Shown piece after piece: positions 1 to 5,414 of a stretch of DNA of 5,414 nucleotides; within the stretch, counting starts at the first letter, position 1; each line of letters begins with the position of its first letter. The stretch is from Thermoflexales bacterium (GTDB taxonomy: Bacteria; Chloroflexota; Anaerolineae; Fen-1058): positions 1 through 5,414 of the forward strand of contig JAUQXD010001148.1 in assembly GCA_030834835.1 (NCBI GenBank), given 5' to 3'. A program made the position numbers and the translations under genes. The notes beneath the pieces are model-generated. The model worked only from the letters and a program-made list of their open reading frames with translations. It was not told where the DNA came from and searched no databases.

Positions 1-18
1 TCAACTCTGGTCAGTGCT

Positions 19-48
19 TTGACTTTCGGCCCATAAAAATGGTATGAT
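19..48 (+). promoter_or_regulatory. sigma70-type promoter of the amidase/transpeptidase unit
   Basis: A -35 box TTGACT (19-24) and a -10 box TATGAT (43-48) are separated by 18 bp, and each matches the consensus at five of six bases. Initiation normally falls about 6-8 bases past the -10 box, so the transcript should begin at about 55-57, where the A of the ATG at 56 lies. The promoter therefore predicts a leaderless or nearly leaderless mRNA for the first gene. No Shine-Dalgarno-like sequence precedes the ATG, which agrees. It probably drives the downstream transpeptidase gene too. The boxes are seen in the sequence; the start site is inferred. Confidence 0.7.
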
Positions 49-55
49 TGCCGCC

Positions 56-892
56 ATGACTCGCCAGACGAGCCGCAGTTCGGCGCGCAAAAGACAACCC
101 ATGGCCCAGCGCCCTCAGCCTCGGCCCACCGCTAACCGCTCACAGATCGGCTTTGTGGTTCTCACCGCCTTGATCGTCACGCTGGGCCTGGCGGTGTTGA
201 CGTCGGCCCAAGCAGGCGGTTTGACGTCACCGACTGCTATCCCGTCCAGTGCCATCGCGGCTGTGCCGATCATTGAGCCTACCGCCACACCAACCCTTGA
301 ACCCTCGCCGACGCCGATACCGCCCACGCCCACCGAAGAACATCCCGGCATGCCGCTCGTCGGCATCGTGGCCGGCCACTGGGGCAACGACTCAGGCGCA
401 GAGTGCCCGGATGGCGTCACCGAACAGCAGGTCAACCTCGACATCGCGCGGCGCGTCACCGAAAAACTGCGAGCCAGAGGCGTGTGGACCGATCTCCTGC
501 AAGAGTTTGACAGCCGCCTCACCAACTATCGGGCCGATGTCTTGCTCTCGATCCACGCGGACTCGTGCGAACCGGTCGATGCCGATCCGCCCGCCAGCGG
601 CTTCAAAGTCGCCCGATCGGTCGCCAGTGCGATCCCGACCACTGAAGACCGATTGGTCACCTGTCTTATTCAGGAATATGCTAAAGCCACCAGGATGACC
701 TTTCACGAAAACAGCATCACGTCCGATATGACCTCCTATCACTCGTTTTCGGAAGTCCACGCCGACACGCCGGCGGCTATCGTCGAGACTGGCTTTTTAC
801 ACCTCGATTATGATATGATCGTGAAACAACCCGACCTGCCGGCGCAAGGCATCGCCAACGGCATTCTGTGTTTTCTGGACAATCAGCCATGA
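56..892 (+). CDS. membrane-tethered N-acetylmuramoyl-L-alanine amidase (Amidase_3 family)
   Basis: This is a 278-residue zinc amidase predicted to cut the bond between MurNAc and L-Ala of peptidoglycan outside the membrane. A long basic N-terminus (1-30) is followed by a hydrophobic helix (31-50), with a possible signal-peptidase site after AQA at 51-53. A Pro/Thr-rich linker (about 74-93) leads to the catalytic domain (about 100-275). Expected Amidase_3 residues are present: H108 in AGHWGNDSGA, E123 in TEQQVNLDIA, H167 in SIHADS (together the zinc ligands) and catalytic E244 in VETGFL. AGHWG replaces the commoner PGHGG. Four cysteines (117, 171, 203, 272) lie in the exported domain and could form disulfides. 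I chose the ATG at 56 because an in-frame ATG at 44 sits inside the -10 box; an ATG at 101 is a weaker alternative. The stop overlaps the next start (ATGA), implying co-translation. Family assignment is firm; anchor versus cleaved signal is open. Confidence 0.9.
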   Translation: MTRQTSRSSARKRQPMAQRPQPRPTANRSQIGFVVLTALIVTLGLAVLTSAQAGGLTSPTAIPSSAIAAVPIIEPTATPTLEPSPTPIPPTPTEEHPGMPLVGIVAGHWGNDSGAECPDGVTEQQVNLDIARRVTEKLRARGVWTDLLQEFDSRLTNYRADVLLSIHADSCEPVDADPPASGFKVARSVASAIPTTEDRLVTCLIQEYAKATRMTFHENSITSDMTSYHSFSEVHADTPAAIVETGFLHLDYDMIVKQPDLPAQGIANGILCFLDNQP

Positions 893-1956
893 CCGACAAC
901 CCTAAACTGACCGTCAATCAAGTGCTGGACTATGGCATGCGCCTGGCGCAGGAAGACCCTGCCGCCGCCCGCAGATTCTTTGAAAAGGCGCTGGAACGCG
1001 ATCCGAAGAATGTAACTGCGCTGTTATGGCTGGCCGGGCTGGGTGAAACGGCCGAAGAGAGTCTGCGCTATGCGGCGCGCGTACTGGAGATCGAGCCGAA
1101 AAATGAACGCGCGAAAGCGGCGATTCGTTGGGCGCGCAAGCGCGCTCGATCGGGTAGATCAGACGATCGGGCCGCGGCAGCCGCCGCGGTTGTCTCCGCC
1201 CCGATCGAACCGGCTACGCCCACCGCGGAATCCGCTGCACCGCCAGCCTCCACTGGCACATCACATACCGGCTCAGTGCTGTTAGGCCTCATCGCCACCG
1301 CGCTGCTGTTGTGCGGCGTGGCCGCCTCGGCATGGCTGTTGAGCCAGCCGGAAACAGCCATCGCCAATGCGGTCGCGCAGATCACACCCACTTCGACGGC
1401 CGTGCCGACCGCCACCAACACATCTACACCCACCGCCACGCCACGGCCCACGAACACGCCCACAGCTATGCCTTCGGCCACGCCAACAGCCATTCCGACC
1501 GTGACGCCAACTGCCACACCCGTGCCGCCAACGGAAACGCCCCTGCCTGCTCCAACGCCGACACCCTACACCGAACCGGAAGTTGTGGCGCCCGTCGGCA
1601 ACGGCGAAAAATGGATCGACGTCAACCTGACCACGCAGCGGTTGGTGGCCTACGAAGGGGATACGGCCGTCTACTGGGTGACGGTCTCCACCGGCTTGCC
1701 TGGCACGCCCACGGTCACTGGACAATATAATATCTACGTCAAGTATGAAGCTCAGACCATGTTTGGTACAGGCTACTACTTGCCAGACGTGCCGTACGTG
1801 ATGTATTTCTATCTGGGCTATGGCATTCACGGCACGTACTGGCACAACAACTTCGGCCAGCCCATGAGCCACGGCTGTGTCAACACGCCCACCTCAGATG
1901 CGAAGTGGCTGTTTGAATGGGCGCCGGTTGGTACTTTGGTGAATGTGCATTCCTGA
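889..1956 (+). CDS. TPR-membrane-linker-YkuD L,D-transpeptidase
   Basis: This is a 355-residue protein. Residues 12-85 form TPR-like helices (for example FFEKALERDPKN and AARVLEIEPKN). An Ala-rich, charged stretch leads to one membrane helix (128-151), then a long Thr/Pro linker (166-226) and a C-terminal YkuD domain (about 240-355). The YkuD active-site signature is intact: H314 in GIHGTYWH, then SHGCVN with H328 and nucleophile C330. YkuD enzymes form L,D (3-3) cross-links or attach proteins to stem peptides through a Cys acyl-enzyme. The membrane helix implies cytoplasmic TPRs and an external catalytic domain. There is no LysM or other wall-binding domain; the linker probably provides reach. 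I chose the ATG at 889 because it overlaps the amidase stop (ATGA) and is directly followed by the TPR region; an upstream in-frame ATG at 868 would lie inside the amidase gene. The substrate and TPR partner are unknown. Confidence 0.9.
   Translation: MTDNPKLTVNQVLDYGMRLAQEDPAAARRFFEKALERDPKNVTALLWLAGLGETAEESLRYAARVLEIEPKNERAKAAIRWARKRARSGRSDDRAAAAAAVVSAPIEPATPTAESAAPPASTGTSHTGSVLLGLIATALLLCGVAASAWLLSQPETAIANAVAQITPTSTAVPTATNTSTPTATPRPTNTPTAMPSATPTAIPTVTPTATPVPPTETPLPAPTPTPYTEPEVVAPVGNGEKWIDVNLTTQRLVAYEGDTAVYWVTVSTGLPGTPTVTGQYNIYVKYEAQTMFGTGYYLPDVPYVMYFYLGYGIHGTYWHNNFGQPMSHGCVNTPTSDAKWLFEWAPVGTLVNVHS
1384..1566 (+). repeat. Thr/Pro-rich low-complexity linker within the transpeptidase gene
   Basis: These 61 codons (residues 166-226) are almost only Thr, Pro, Ala, Ser and Val in irregular PTATP/TPTA units, with one Arg, two Asn and a single Glu. 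The DNA echoes this as degenerate ACGCCNAC/CCCACCGCC words that are not exact tandem copies. The segment follows the membrane helix and precedes the YkuD domain, so it is an extracytoplasmic spacer and a possible O-glycosylation site. A shorter linker of the same kind lies in the amidase (275-334). Length may vary between strains. Confidence 0.8.
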
Positions 1957-1987
1957 TTGTCCCCCGCAATTGCCTTTACGACTTTAC

Positions 1988-2545
1988 ATGAAACAGATTA
2001 CCAGGACAGCCTTCTTTATTCTCCTCTCAAGCGTAGTTACCGCCTGCATGTTCTCCATTGGTCAAGATGAGCGCGGTGTCTTCACTGATAGTACAGGGCA
2101 GATTCATGTGCTGGGACCTGGCGCTTACCAGTTGACTCTTGATACAGCCTTTACAGAGATATACTCGATCGCAGACCAGACTTACACAATATCGGGGATA
2201 TCAAATGGTGTTGATCTCGTTGAAACCAGCAATGCCGTTGAAACCCATTCAGCTGATGATCAGATACTTTATATTGAAGGAGAGCTCGTTTATCGTATCC
2301 GGGCAGACGCGGTGGCACAGCTGGCCATTCGGTTCAAGTCAGATCAAATCAAGAGCGAGATTATCCGTCCAGTAGCGCGTGGGACGATTGACAAAGTTGC
2401 ACAAACATTTTCGTCTCAACGCCTGTTGAGTGAGAGTCGCGTCACAGCGGCTACTGAAATAAGACAGCAAATCGCCGAACAGATTCGCCCACTTGGCATT
2501 GAGGTGATCGGGTTCAAGATACGCAATGTGCTTAAGCCCGATTAA
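1988..2545 (+). CDS. putative lipoprotein with SPFH/Band 7-like domain
   Basis: This is a 185-residue protein. Residues 1-20 are a lipoprotein signal: a basic start (MKQITR), a hydrophobic core and a lipobox VTAC with C20 as the lipidated residue. The rest resembles an SPFH/Band 7 (prohibitin/stomatin) domain: ERGVFTDSTGQIHVLGPG (28-45), EIYSIADQTYTIS (57-69), a strand ending in GELVYRI (98-104), IIRPVARGTIDKVAQTFSS (125-143), then a helix and IRPLGIEVIGFKIRNV (166-181). The gene ends there, so the C-terminal coiled coil common in this family is missing. I chose the ATG at 1988 over the in-frame ATG at 1943 because the latter overlaps the transpeptidase gene and buries the signal peptide. No Shine-Dalgarno or clear promoter is visible in the 31-base gap. 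GC is about 49%, well below the neighbours, suggesting a different history. SPFH similarity is judged by eye; molecular function is unknown. Confidence 0.75.
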   Translation: MKQITRTAFFILLSSVVTACMFSIGQDERGVFTDSTGQIHVLGPGAYQLTLDTAFTEIYSIADQTYTISGISNGVDLVETSNAVETHSADDQILYIEGELVYRIRADAVAQLAIRFKSDQIKSEIIRPVARGTIDKVAQTFSSQRLLSESRVTAATEIRQQIAEQIRPLGIEVIGFKIRNVLKPD

Positions 2546-2610
2546 CTCAAAGGCAACCCGCCAACCTCATACAGCCTTTGCACGCTTTATTGATTGCAGC
2601 TGACGACTCC

Positions 2611-2653
2611 ACAGGATCGTCCCCAACGGGGCGATCCTGTTGCTTTCAATTTA
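2611..2653 (+). terminator. probable Rho-independent terminator of the plus-strand genes
   Basis: The left arm ACAGGATCG-T-CCCC (2611-2624) pairs with GGGGCGATCCTGT (2628-2640) across an AAC loop, giving 13 base pairs with one bulged T at 2620. The 3' side is T-rich but interrupted (TGCTTTCAATTT, 2641-2652), as expected for intrinsic termination of plus-strand transcription 66 bases past the lipoprotein stop. The other side (GGAGTCG when read on the minus strand) has no T-run, so it should not act as a standard terminator for the converging operon. Apart from this hairpin, the 2546-2688 stretch holds nothing I recognise. Confidence 0.7.
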
Positions 2654-2688
2654 ATGCTTCCTTTTTCGCGCGCCAGTGGATTCTACTT

Positions 2689-2787
2689 TTAGTTCTTGAA
2701 CAGCGTTTGCTCAAGGTCGCCATCAAGTTCCGCAAGAGCCGCTTGAACTTCCTGCTCGATCGCTGTCTGGCCCAATAGGCGTGATCG
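2689..2787 (-). other. 32-codon open frame directly after, and in frame with, the nagZ stop
   Basis: Reading past the nagZ TGA (2790-2788), the same frame stays open for 32 codons to a TAA at 2691-2689. The encoded stretch is acidic and helix-prone, with EQEVQAALAELDGDLEQ in its middle and LFKN at the end, and it looks like real coding sequence rather than random spacer. Possible explanations are a former longer C-terminus cut by a new stop, stop-codon readthrough, a base error, or a very small gene using the TTG at 2775 (28 codons), which has no visible ribosome site. The GH3 domain looks complete without it. Whether it is ever translated is unknown. Confidence 0.35.
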
Positions 2788-3843
2788 TCAGAACGCGATT
2801 CGGAGGCGGTTCTTGAGCTGCTGGATACGCGCATACGATTGATGGATCCGTGTCTCAGTCACGGCGCCATCCTGCATCAGTTGCCTGACGACAGCGATAG
2901 CCCGCGCGGCGAGATCGGGTGCAAACTCAAGATTGTTCGCCAGTGCCAGAATATCGACGCCCGCTTCAAGCGCCAAGCGAATGGCTGTCTCCAGGCCATA
3001 GTACCGTCGAATAGCGCCCATCTGCAGATCATCCGACATCACGACCCCATCGTAGCCTAACTCTTCGCGCAGCAGCCCCGTCACGATCGGTCTGGACAGC
3101 GTGGCCGGATACACGGAATCCAGATTGGCATTGAAGATGTGCGCCGTCATCACGACATCGGCCTGTCCAGCGGCTATGATCTTCCGATAAGGTTCCAATT
3201 CCTCAGGGGACCACGTGCCAGTCACATCCGTGTTCCCAAGGTGCGAATCGTCGGTCGAACTGCCGTGGCCGGGAAAGTGTTTGAGCGTCCCCAGAACGCC
3301 GCGCCGATGGAGTGCATCGAGTACCTCAAGTGCGTGACGTGTGACGATGACCGGGTCGGCTGAAAAACTGCGCTCGAGTTTGCCAATCACGGGATTCTGA
3401 GGATTACGATTGAGGTCGACGACGGGTGCGAGGTTCAGGTTAAGGCCCAGATCGGCCAACAACGCAGCCGTCTGCTCTGCGTACTGTCGTGTGAGATTCA
3501 AGTCGTTGGCCGCCCCCAAATACTGCGCAGACACCGTTGCCGGGAAGCCTGCGCTCTCTTTCAACCGCGCGACCCGACCGCCCTCCTGATCGATGCCGAT
3601 CAACATCGGGAGCGACGCGAGATTTTGAATCTCAGTGGTCAACGCGCGAACTTGACTCGGCGACTGAATATTGCGTCCGAAACTTGACGTGGGCACGTCA
3701 TAGTCAAATAGAAAGACTCCGCCGATCTGACGCTCGCGAATGTCTTGAACGATGGGATTGTCTGCGGTCAGGGTCAAGCCCCGAAAGCCCACCATCACCA
3801 TTTGTGCGATCATCAAGTCAAGGCTGGGATTTGCAGGCCACAT
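2788..3843 (-). CDS. nagZ: beta-N-acetylglucosaminidase, glycoside hydrolase family 3 (NagZ-type)
   Basis: This is a 351-residue cytosolic GH3 enzyme with no signal peptide. It is predicted to remove the non-reducing GlcNAc from GlcNAc-MurNAc or GlcNAc-anhydroMurNAc muropeptides during wall recycling. The N-terminus (DLMIAQMVMVGFRG) fits the start of the GH3 barrel. Further markers are IDQEGGRV (84-91), LAPVVDLN (138-145), the NagZ signature KHFPGHG (188-194) followed by DSH (199-201) with the His/Asp acid-base dyad typical of this subfamily, and MSDDLQMGAI (269-278) with the likely nucleophile D271. It is a single-domain NagZ; the extra C-terminal domain of larger GH3 glucosidases is absent. 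The ATG shares its A with the upstream kinase stop (TGATG) and has an AGGAG ribosome site 8 bases ahead. It is the last gene of the visible minus-strand operon. Anhydro versus hydrolysed substrate cannot be told from the sequence. Confidence 0.93.
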   Translation of the reverse strand: MWPANPSLDLMIAQMVMVGFRGLTLTADNPIVQDIRERQIGGVFLFDYDVPTSSFGRNIQSPSQVRALTTEIQNLASLPMLIGIDQEGGRVARLKESAGFPATVSAQYLGAANDLNLTRQYAEQTAALLADLGLNLNLAPVVDLNRNPQNPVIGKLERSFSADPVIVTRHALEVLDALHRRGVLGTLKHFPGHGSSTDDSHLGNTDVTGTWSPEELEPYRKIIAAGQADVVMTAHIFNANLDSVYPATLSRPIVTGLLREELGYDGVVMSDDLQMGAIRRYYGLETAIRLALEAGVDILALANNLEFAPDLAARAIAVVRQLMQDGAVTETRIHQSYARIQQLKNRLRIAF

Positions 3844-4772
3844 CAGATCGACTCCTGTAACGCGAGTTCTCGGGCCAGGCGAACTGCTCCCACCACCGGT
3901 TGATCAACGATTGTTACGGGTGCGTATTCACCGCCTCGTGCGGAGAGCGCGTCGAGTACGTGTGTGCGCAAGAGGGGCGCGCCGAGCAGTAGACCACCGG
4001 TCAGCGCCAGGGGAATTGCCTGAGTCATACGCAATGCGAGGCTCACCGCATCAACAGCCTGGGCGAGTGACTCTCCCGCCTGTTGGACTAATCGTCGCGC
4101 GACCGAATCGCCCTGCCCGGCAACCTCGATGACTAACGGCGCGAGCCGCGCGACTTCGGCGGGCTTAATCGGTTGCCCGTAAATATACGCGACGAGATCG
4201 GTTGGGGATGACAGATTCAAAAACCGCAGGATGGCGTCGCACAGTTCGGTCGGTTCGGCGCGACCGTCCGCCGCTTGCATGATGGCCCTCAGCGCCCGCC
4301 GCACGAGATCGAACCCGCTGCCTTCGTCACCCAGCAGATAGCCCCAGCCGCTGGCCCGCGCTGTTTGACCGGCGCGATTCCTGCCCCAGGCCAGCGACCC
4401 CGTGCCTGCAATCAGAGCAACGCCCCAGTTCTCTGATGTTGCCGCCGCGAGCGCAATCTCGCCATCGTTCACTATCCGCACCCGATCGGCCATCACTTCG
4501 CGCGCCCATGTGACGAGCGCTTCTTGCTCGCGGCTGCGTCCCGCTCCGCCCAGACCAAGACACGCGGCCGCGACGTGTTGCGGTTCGATCTGAGCCACAT
4601 CAAATGCTTGCTGCACAGCCTGTGAGAGTTCGCGTTTGGCTGCGTCCAGACCGCCCCCGAGCGGATTCGACGTCCCCGCCTCGCCACTGCCCAACGTTTC
4701 GCCACGCAAATTGGCGACACACGCCCGCGTGCGAGATCCGCCGCCGTCAATGCCGATCACCAGATCGTTCAT
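3843..4772 (-). CDS. BadF/BadG-family amino-sugar kinase (MurNAc/GlcNAc kinase, MurK-like)
   Basis: This is a 309-residue ASKHA-fold kinase predicted to phosphorylate GlcNAc and/or MurNAc at C6 with ATP in the cytosol. Visible motifs are phosphate-1 GIDGGGS (7-13), VNDGEIA (101-107) with the likely catalytic base D103, phosphate-2 IAGTGS (121-126), the GWGYLLGDEGSG block (142-153) typical of this family, and the adenosine-site LTGG (257-260). Position decides between roles: it lies between murQ, which consumes MurNAc-6-P, and nagZ, which yields free amino sugars. The Clostridium acetobutylicum enzyme MurK belongs to the same family and acts on both MurNAc and GlcNAc. I chose the ATG at 4772, 7 bases after the murQ stop with GGAG 12 bases upstream, because the family begins near this point; an in-frame GTG at 4790 would add six residues and overlap murQ. 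Substrate choice (MurNAc, GlcNAc or GlcN) is not visible, so no symbol is given. Confidence 0.88.
   Translation of the reverse strand: MNDLVIGIDGGGSRTRACVANLRGETLGSGEAGTSNPLGGGLDAAKRELSQAVQQAFDVAQIEPQHVAAACLGLGGAGRSREQEALVTWAREVMADRVRIVNDGEIALAAATSENWGVALIAGTGSLAWGRNRAGQTARASGWGYLLGDEGSGFDLVRRALRAIMQAADGRAEPTELCDAILRFLNLSSPTDLVAYIYGQPIKPAEVARLAPLVIEVAGQGDSVARRLVQQAGESLAQAVDAVSLALRMTQAIPLALTGGLLLGAPLLRTHVLDALSARGGEYAPVTIVDQPVVGAVRLARELALQESI
3852..3856 (-). promoter_or_regulatory. Shine-Dalgarno site of nagZ, inside the kinase gene
   Basis: On the minus strand AGGAG lies 8 bases before the nagZ ATG, within the last codons of the kinase gene. Together with the TGATG stop/start junction it supports the chosen nagZ start and re-initiation by ribosomes ending the kinase. 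It is the clearest ribosome site in the window; the plus-strand starts lack one. Confidence 0.75.
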
Positions 4773-4779
4773 TTCAAGA

Positions 4780-5414
4780 TCAATCTCCACTGATGTTCAG
4801 GGCCGCGCGGACCGAGCCATTCGCTTGCGCCAATCGACGGCGTGCCGCCTCTGGTGAAATGCCGGCCAGACCTGCGACGAGCGCGGTCTTGACGTGTCCA
4901 TCGCACGACGCCAGAAGTTTTTCCGCAGCCTCGGGGCCAAGCCCGCACACCCGCTCCGCGATACGTTGCGAGCGCACACGCAGCTTGGCATTCGTCGGCT
5001 GCACATCGACCATGAGATTGCCGTAGGTTTTGCCGAGACGGATCATCGTGCCGGTGCTGATGAGATTCAAGACCATTTTTTCCGCCGTGCCCGCCTTTAA
5101 GCGTGTTGAACCGGCGATCACTTCTGGGCCGACGAGCGGTGCGATATAAATGTCGGCGACCGCTTGCAGCGGTGCGGGGCAGTTGCAGGCCAACCCGATG
5201 GTCAACGCCCCAACCGATCGAGCCGCGCGCAACGCGCCGATTACATATGGTGTGCGGCCGCTGGCCGTCAAGCCGACGACGGCATCGGCCGCCGTTACGC
5301 CCAGGTTTTCGAGATCGCGTTGGCCTTGCGCCTCGTCGTCTTCTGCACCTTCGATCGAGTTGGTGAGCGCGGCGTATCCACCCGCGATCAAGCCGCGCAC
5401 GAGTTCGGGTGAAG
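4780..5414 (-). CDS. murQ: N-acetylmuramic acid 6-phosphate etherase (5' end outside window)
   Basis: MurQ splits the lactyl ether of MurNAc-6-phosphate to give GlcNAc-6-phosphate and D-lactate. The visible C-terminal 211 codons read in from the window edge as [12 protein letters not shown], so the GTG at 5400 is an internal Val codon and not a start. About 90 N-terminal residues are missing compared with the usual length near 300. Diagnostic segments are [10 protein letters not shown] (about 5358-5329), whose first Glu corresponds to the general base, the SIS-domain sugar-phosphate loop [31 protein letters not shown] and [12 protein letters not shown]. The C-terminal helical repeat region ([19 protein letters not shown], then [18 protein letters not shown]) is typical of MurQ. 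The other expected catalytic Glu would lie just outside the window. The stop is 7 bases before the kinase ATG, so the genes are co-transcribed; their promoter lies beyond the window. Confidence 0.95.
   Translation of the reverse strand, partial: SPELVRGLIAGGYAALTNSIEGAEDDEAQGQRDLENLGVTAADAVVGLTASGRTPYVIGALRAARSVGALTIGLACNCPAPLQAVADIYIAPLVGPEVIAGSTRLKAGTAEKMVLNLISTGTMIRLGKTYGNLMVDVQPTNAKLRVRSQRIAERVCGLGPEAAEKLLASCDGHVKTALVAGLAGISPEAARRRLAQANGSVRAALNISGD

Noticed and set aside
44..55. Longer amidase start at ATG 44
   Set aside because: The codon lies within the TATGAT -10 box, so it should not be present on the transcript.
1172..1189. Perfect inverted repeat CCGCGGC-AGCC-GCCGCGG
   Set aside because: It lies inside the transpeptidase frame and arises from a run of GC-rich Ala codons; there is no T-run or other sign of a regulatory hairpin.
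1384..1566. CRISPR-like or minisatellite array
   Set aside because: The repeated words are irregular and degenerate, have no spacers of constant length, and are explained by Thr/Pro codons in frame.
1282..1872. Long minus-strand open frame opposite the transpeptidase gene
   Set aside because: It translates to Gly/Arg/His-rich low-complexity sequence, an antisense shadow of the Thr/Pro linker and GC-rich codons, with no recognisable domain.
1943..1987. Upstream ATG start for the lipoprotein
   Set aside because: It would overlap the transpeptidase gene and add 15 residues in front of a typical lipoprotein signal peptide; ATG 1988 gives the normal signal length.
2546..2610. Coiled-coil tail of the SPFH-like gene lost by a nonsense mutation
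   Set aside because: The frame after the TAA reads a short Pro/Ser-rich segment and soon meets TGA, nothing like a coiled coil.
2578..2778. Plus-strand 66-codon frame in the intergenic gap
   Set aside because: It runs through the terminator hairpin, has no ribosome site, and gives a sequence with no recognisable feature.
2788..2790. UGA recoded as an amino acid
   Set aside because: TGA ends five of the six genes at sensible domain ends and forms ATGA/TGATG junctions; reading it as sense would run murQ into the kinase gene.
4773..4790. GTG 4790 as the kinase start
   Set aside because: It overlaps murQ, lacks an upstream ribosome site and adds residues before the usual family N-terminus; ATG 4772 fits better, though GTG is not excluded.
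5398..5400. GTG 5400 as the murQ start
   Set aside because: The frame continues to the window edge with a family-matching SPELV segment, so this is an internal Val codon of a partial gene.

Overview
The window reads as a bacterial chromosome segment devoted to cell-wall metabolism, with two gene sets converging on a short intergenic gap. The likely source is a Chloroflexota (Anaerolineae-like) bacterium. This rests on GC-rich genes (roughly 60-70% in hand-counted stretches), surface enzymes tethered by Pro/Thr-rich linkers behind a single membrane helix, and a TPR-membrane helix-linker-YkuD protein of a type I associate with that phylum. It is an inference from architecture, not a database match.

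Plus strand (1-2545): a good sigma70-type promoter (TTGACT, 18 bp, TATGAT) lies almost on top of the first gene, so that transcript is probably leaderless. The genes are (a) a membrane-tethered Amidase_3 N-acetylmuramoyl-L-alanine amidase, (b) a TPR/membrane/YkuD L,D-transpeptidase joined to it by an ATGA overlap, and (c) a short lipoprotein whose body resembles an SPFH/Band 7 domain. The third gene is clearly lower in GC (about 49%). A stem-loop with a T-rich tail at 2611-2653 probably ends this unit.

Minus strand (5414 down to 2788): three tightly packed genes form a peptidoglycan-recycling operon. They are murQ (MurNAc-6-phosphate etherase, 5' end outside the window), a BadF/BadG-type amino-sugar kinase (MurK/GlcNAc-kinase-like), and a cytosolic GH3 beta-N-acetylglucosaminidase (nagZ). 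NagZ would release GlcNAc and MurNAc from muropeptides, the kinase would phosphorylate the free sugars at C6, and MurQ would convert MurNAc-6-P to GlcNAc-6-P. After the nagZ stop the same frame stays open for 32 more codons with a coding-like, acidic, helix-prone sequence.

The plus-strand products should act outside the membrane, cutting stem peptides and making L,D cross-links or anchoring proteins. The minus-strand products should recycle the sugars inside. The catalytic genes belong to known families and I see no mobile element, CRISPR array or RNA gene. The least ordinary points are the SPFH-like lipoprotein, the post-stop open frame of nagZ, the probable leaderless start of the amidase, and an excess of GATC/CGATCG sites.
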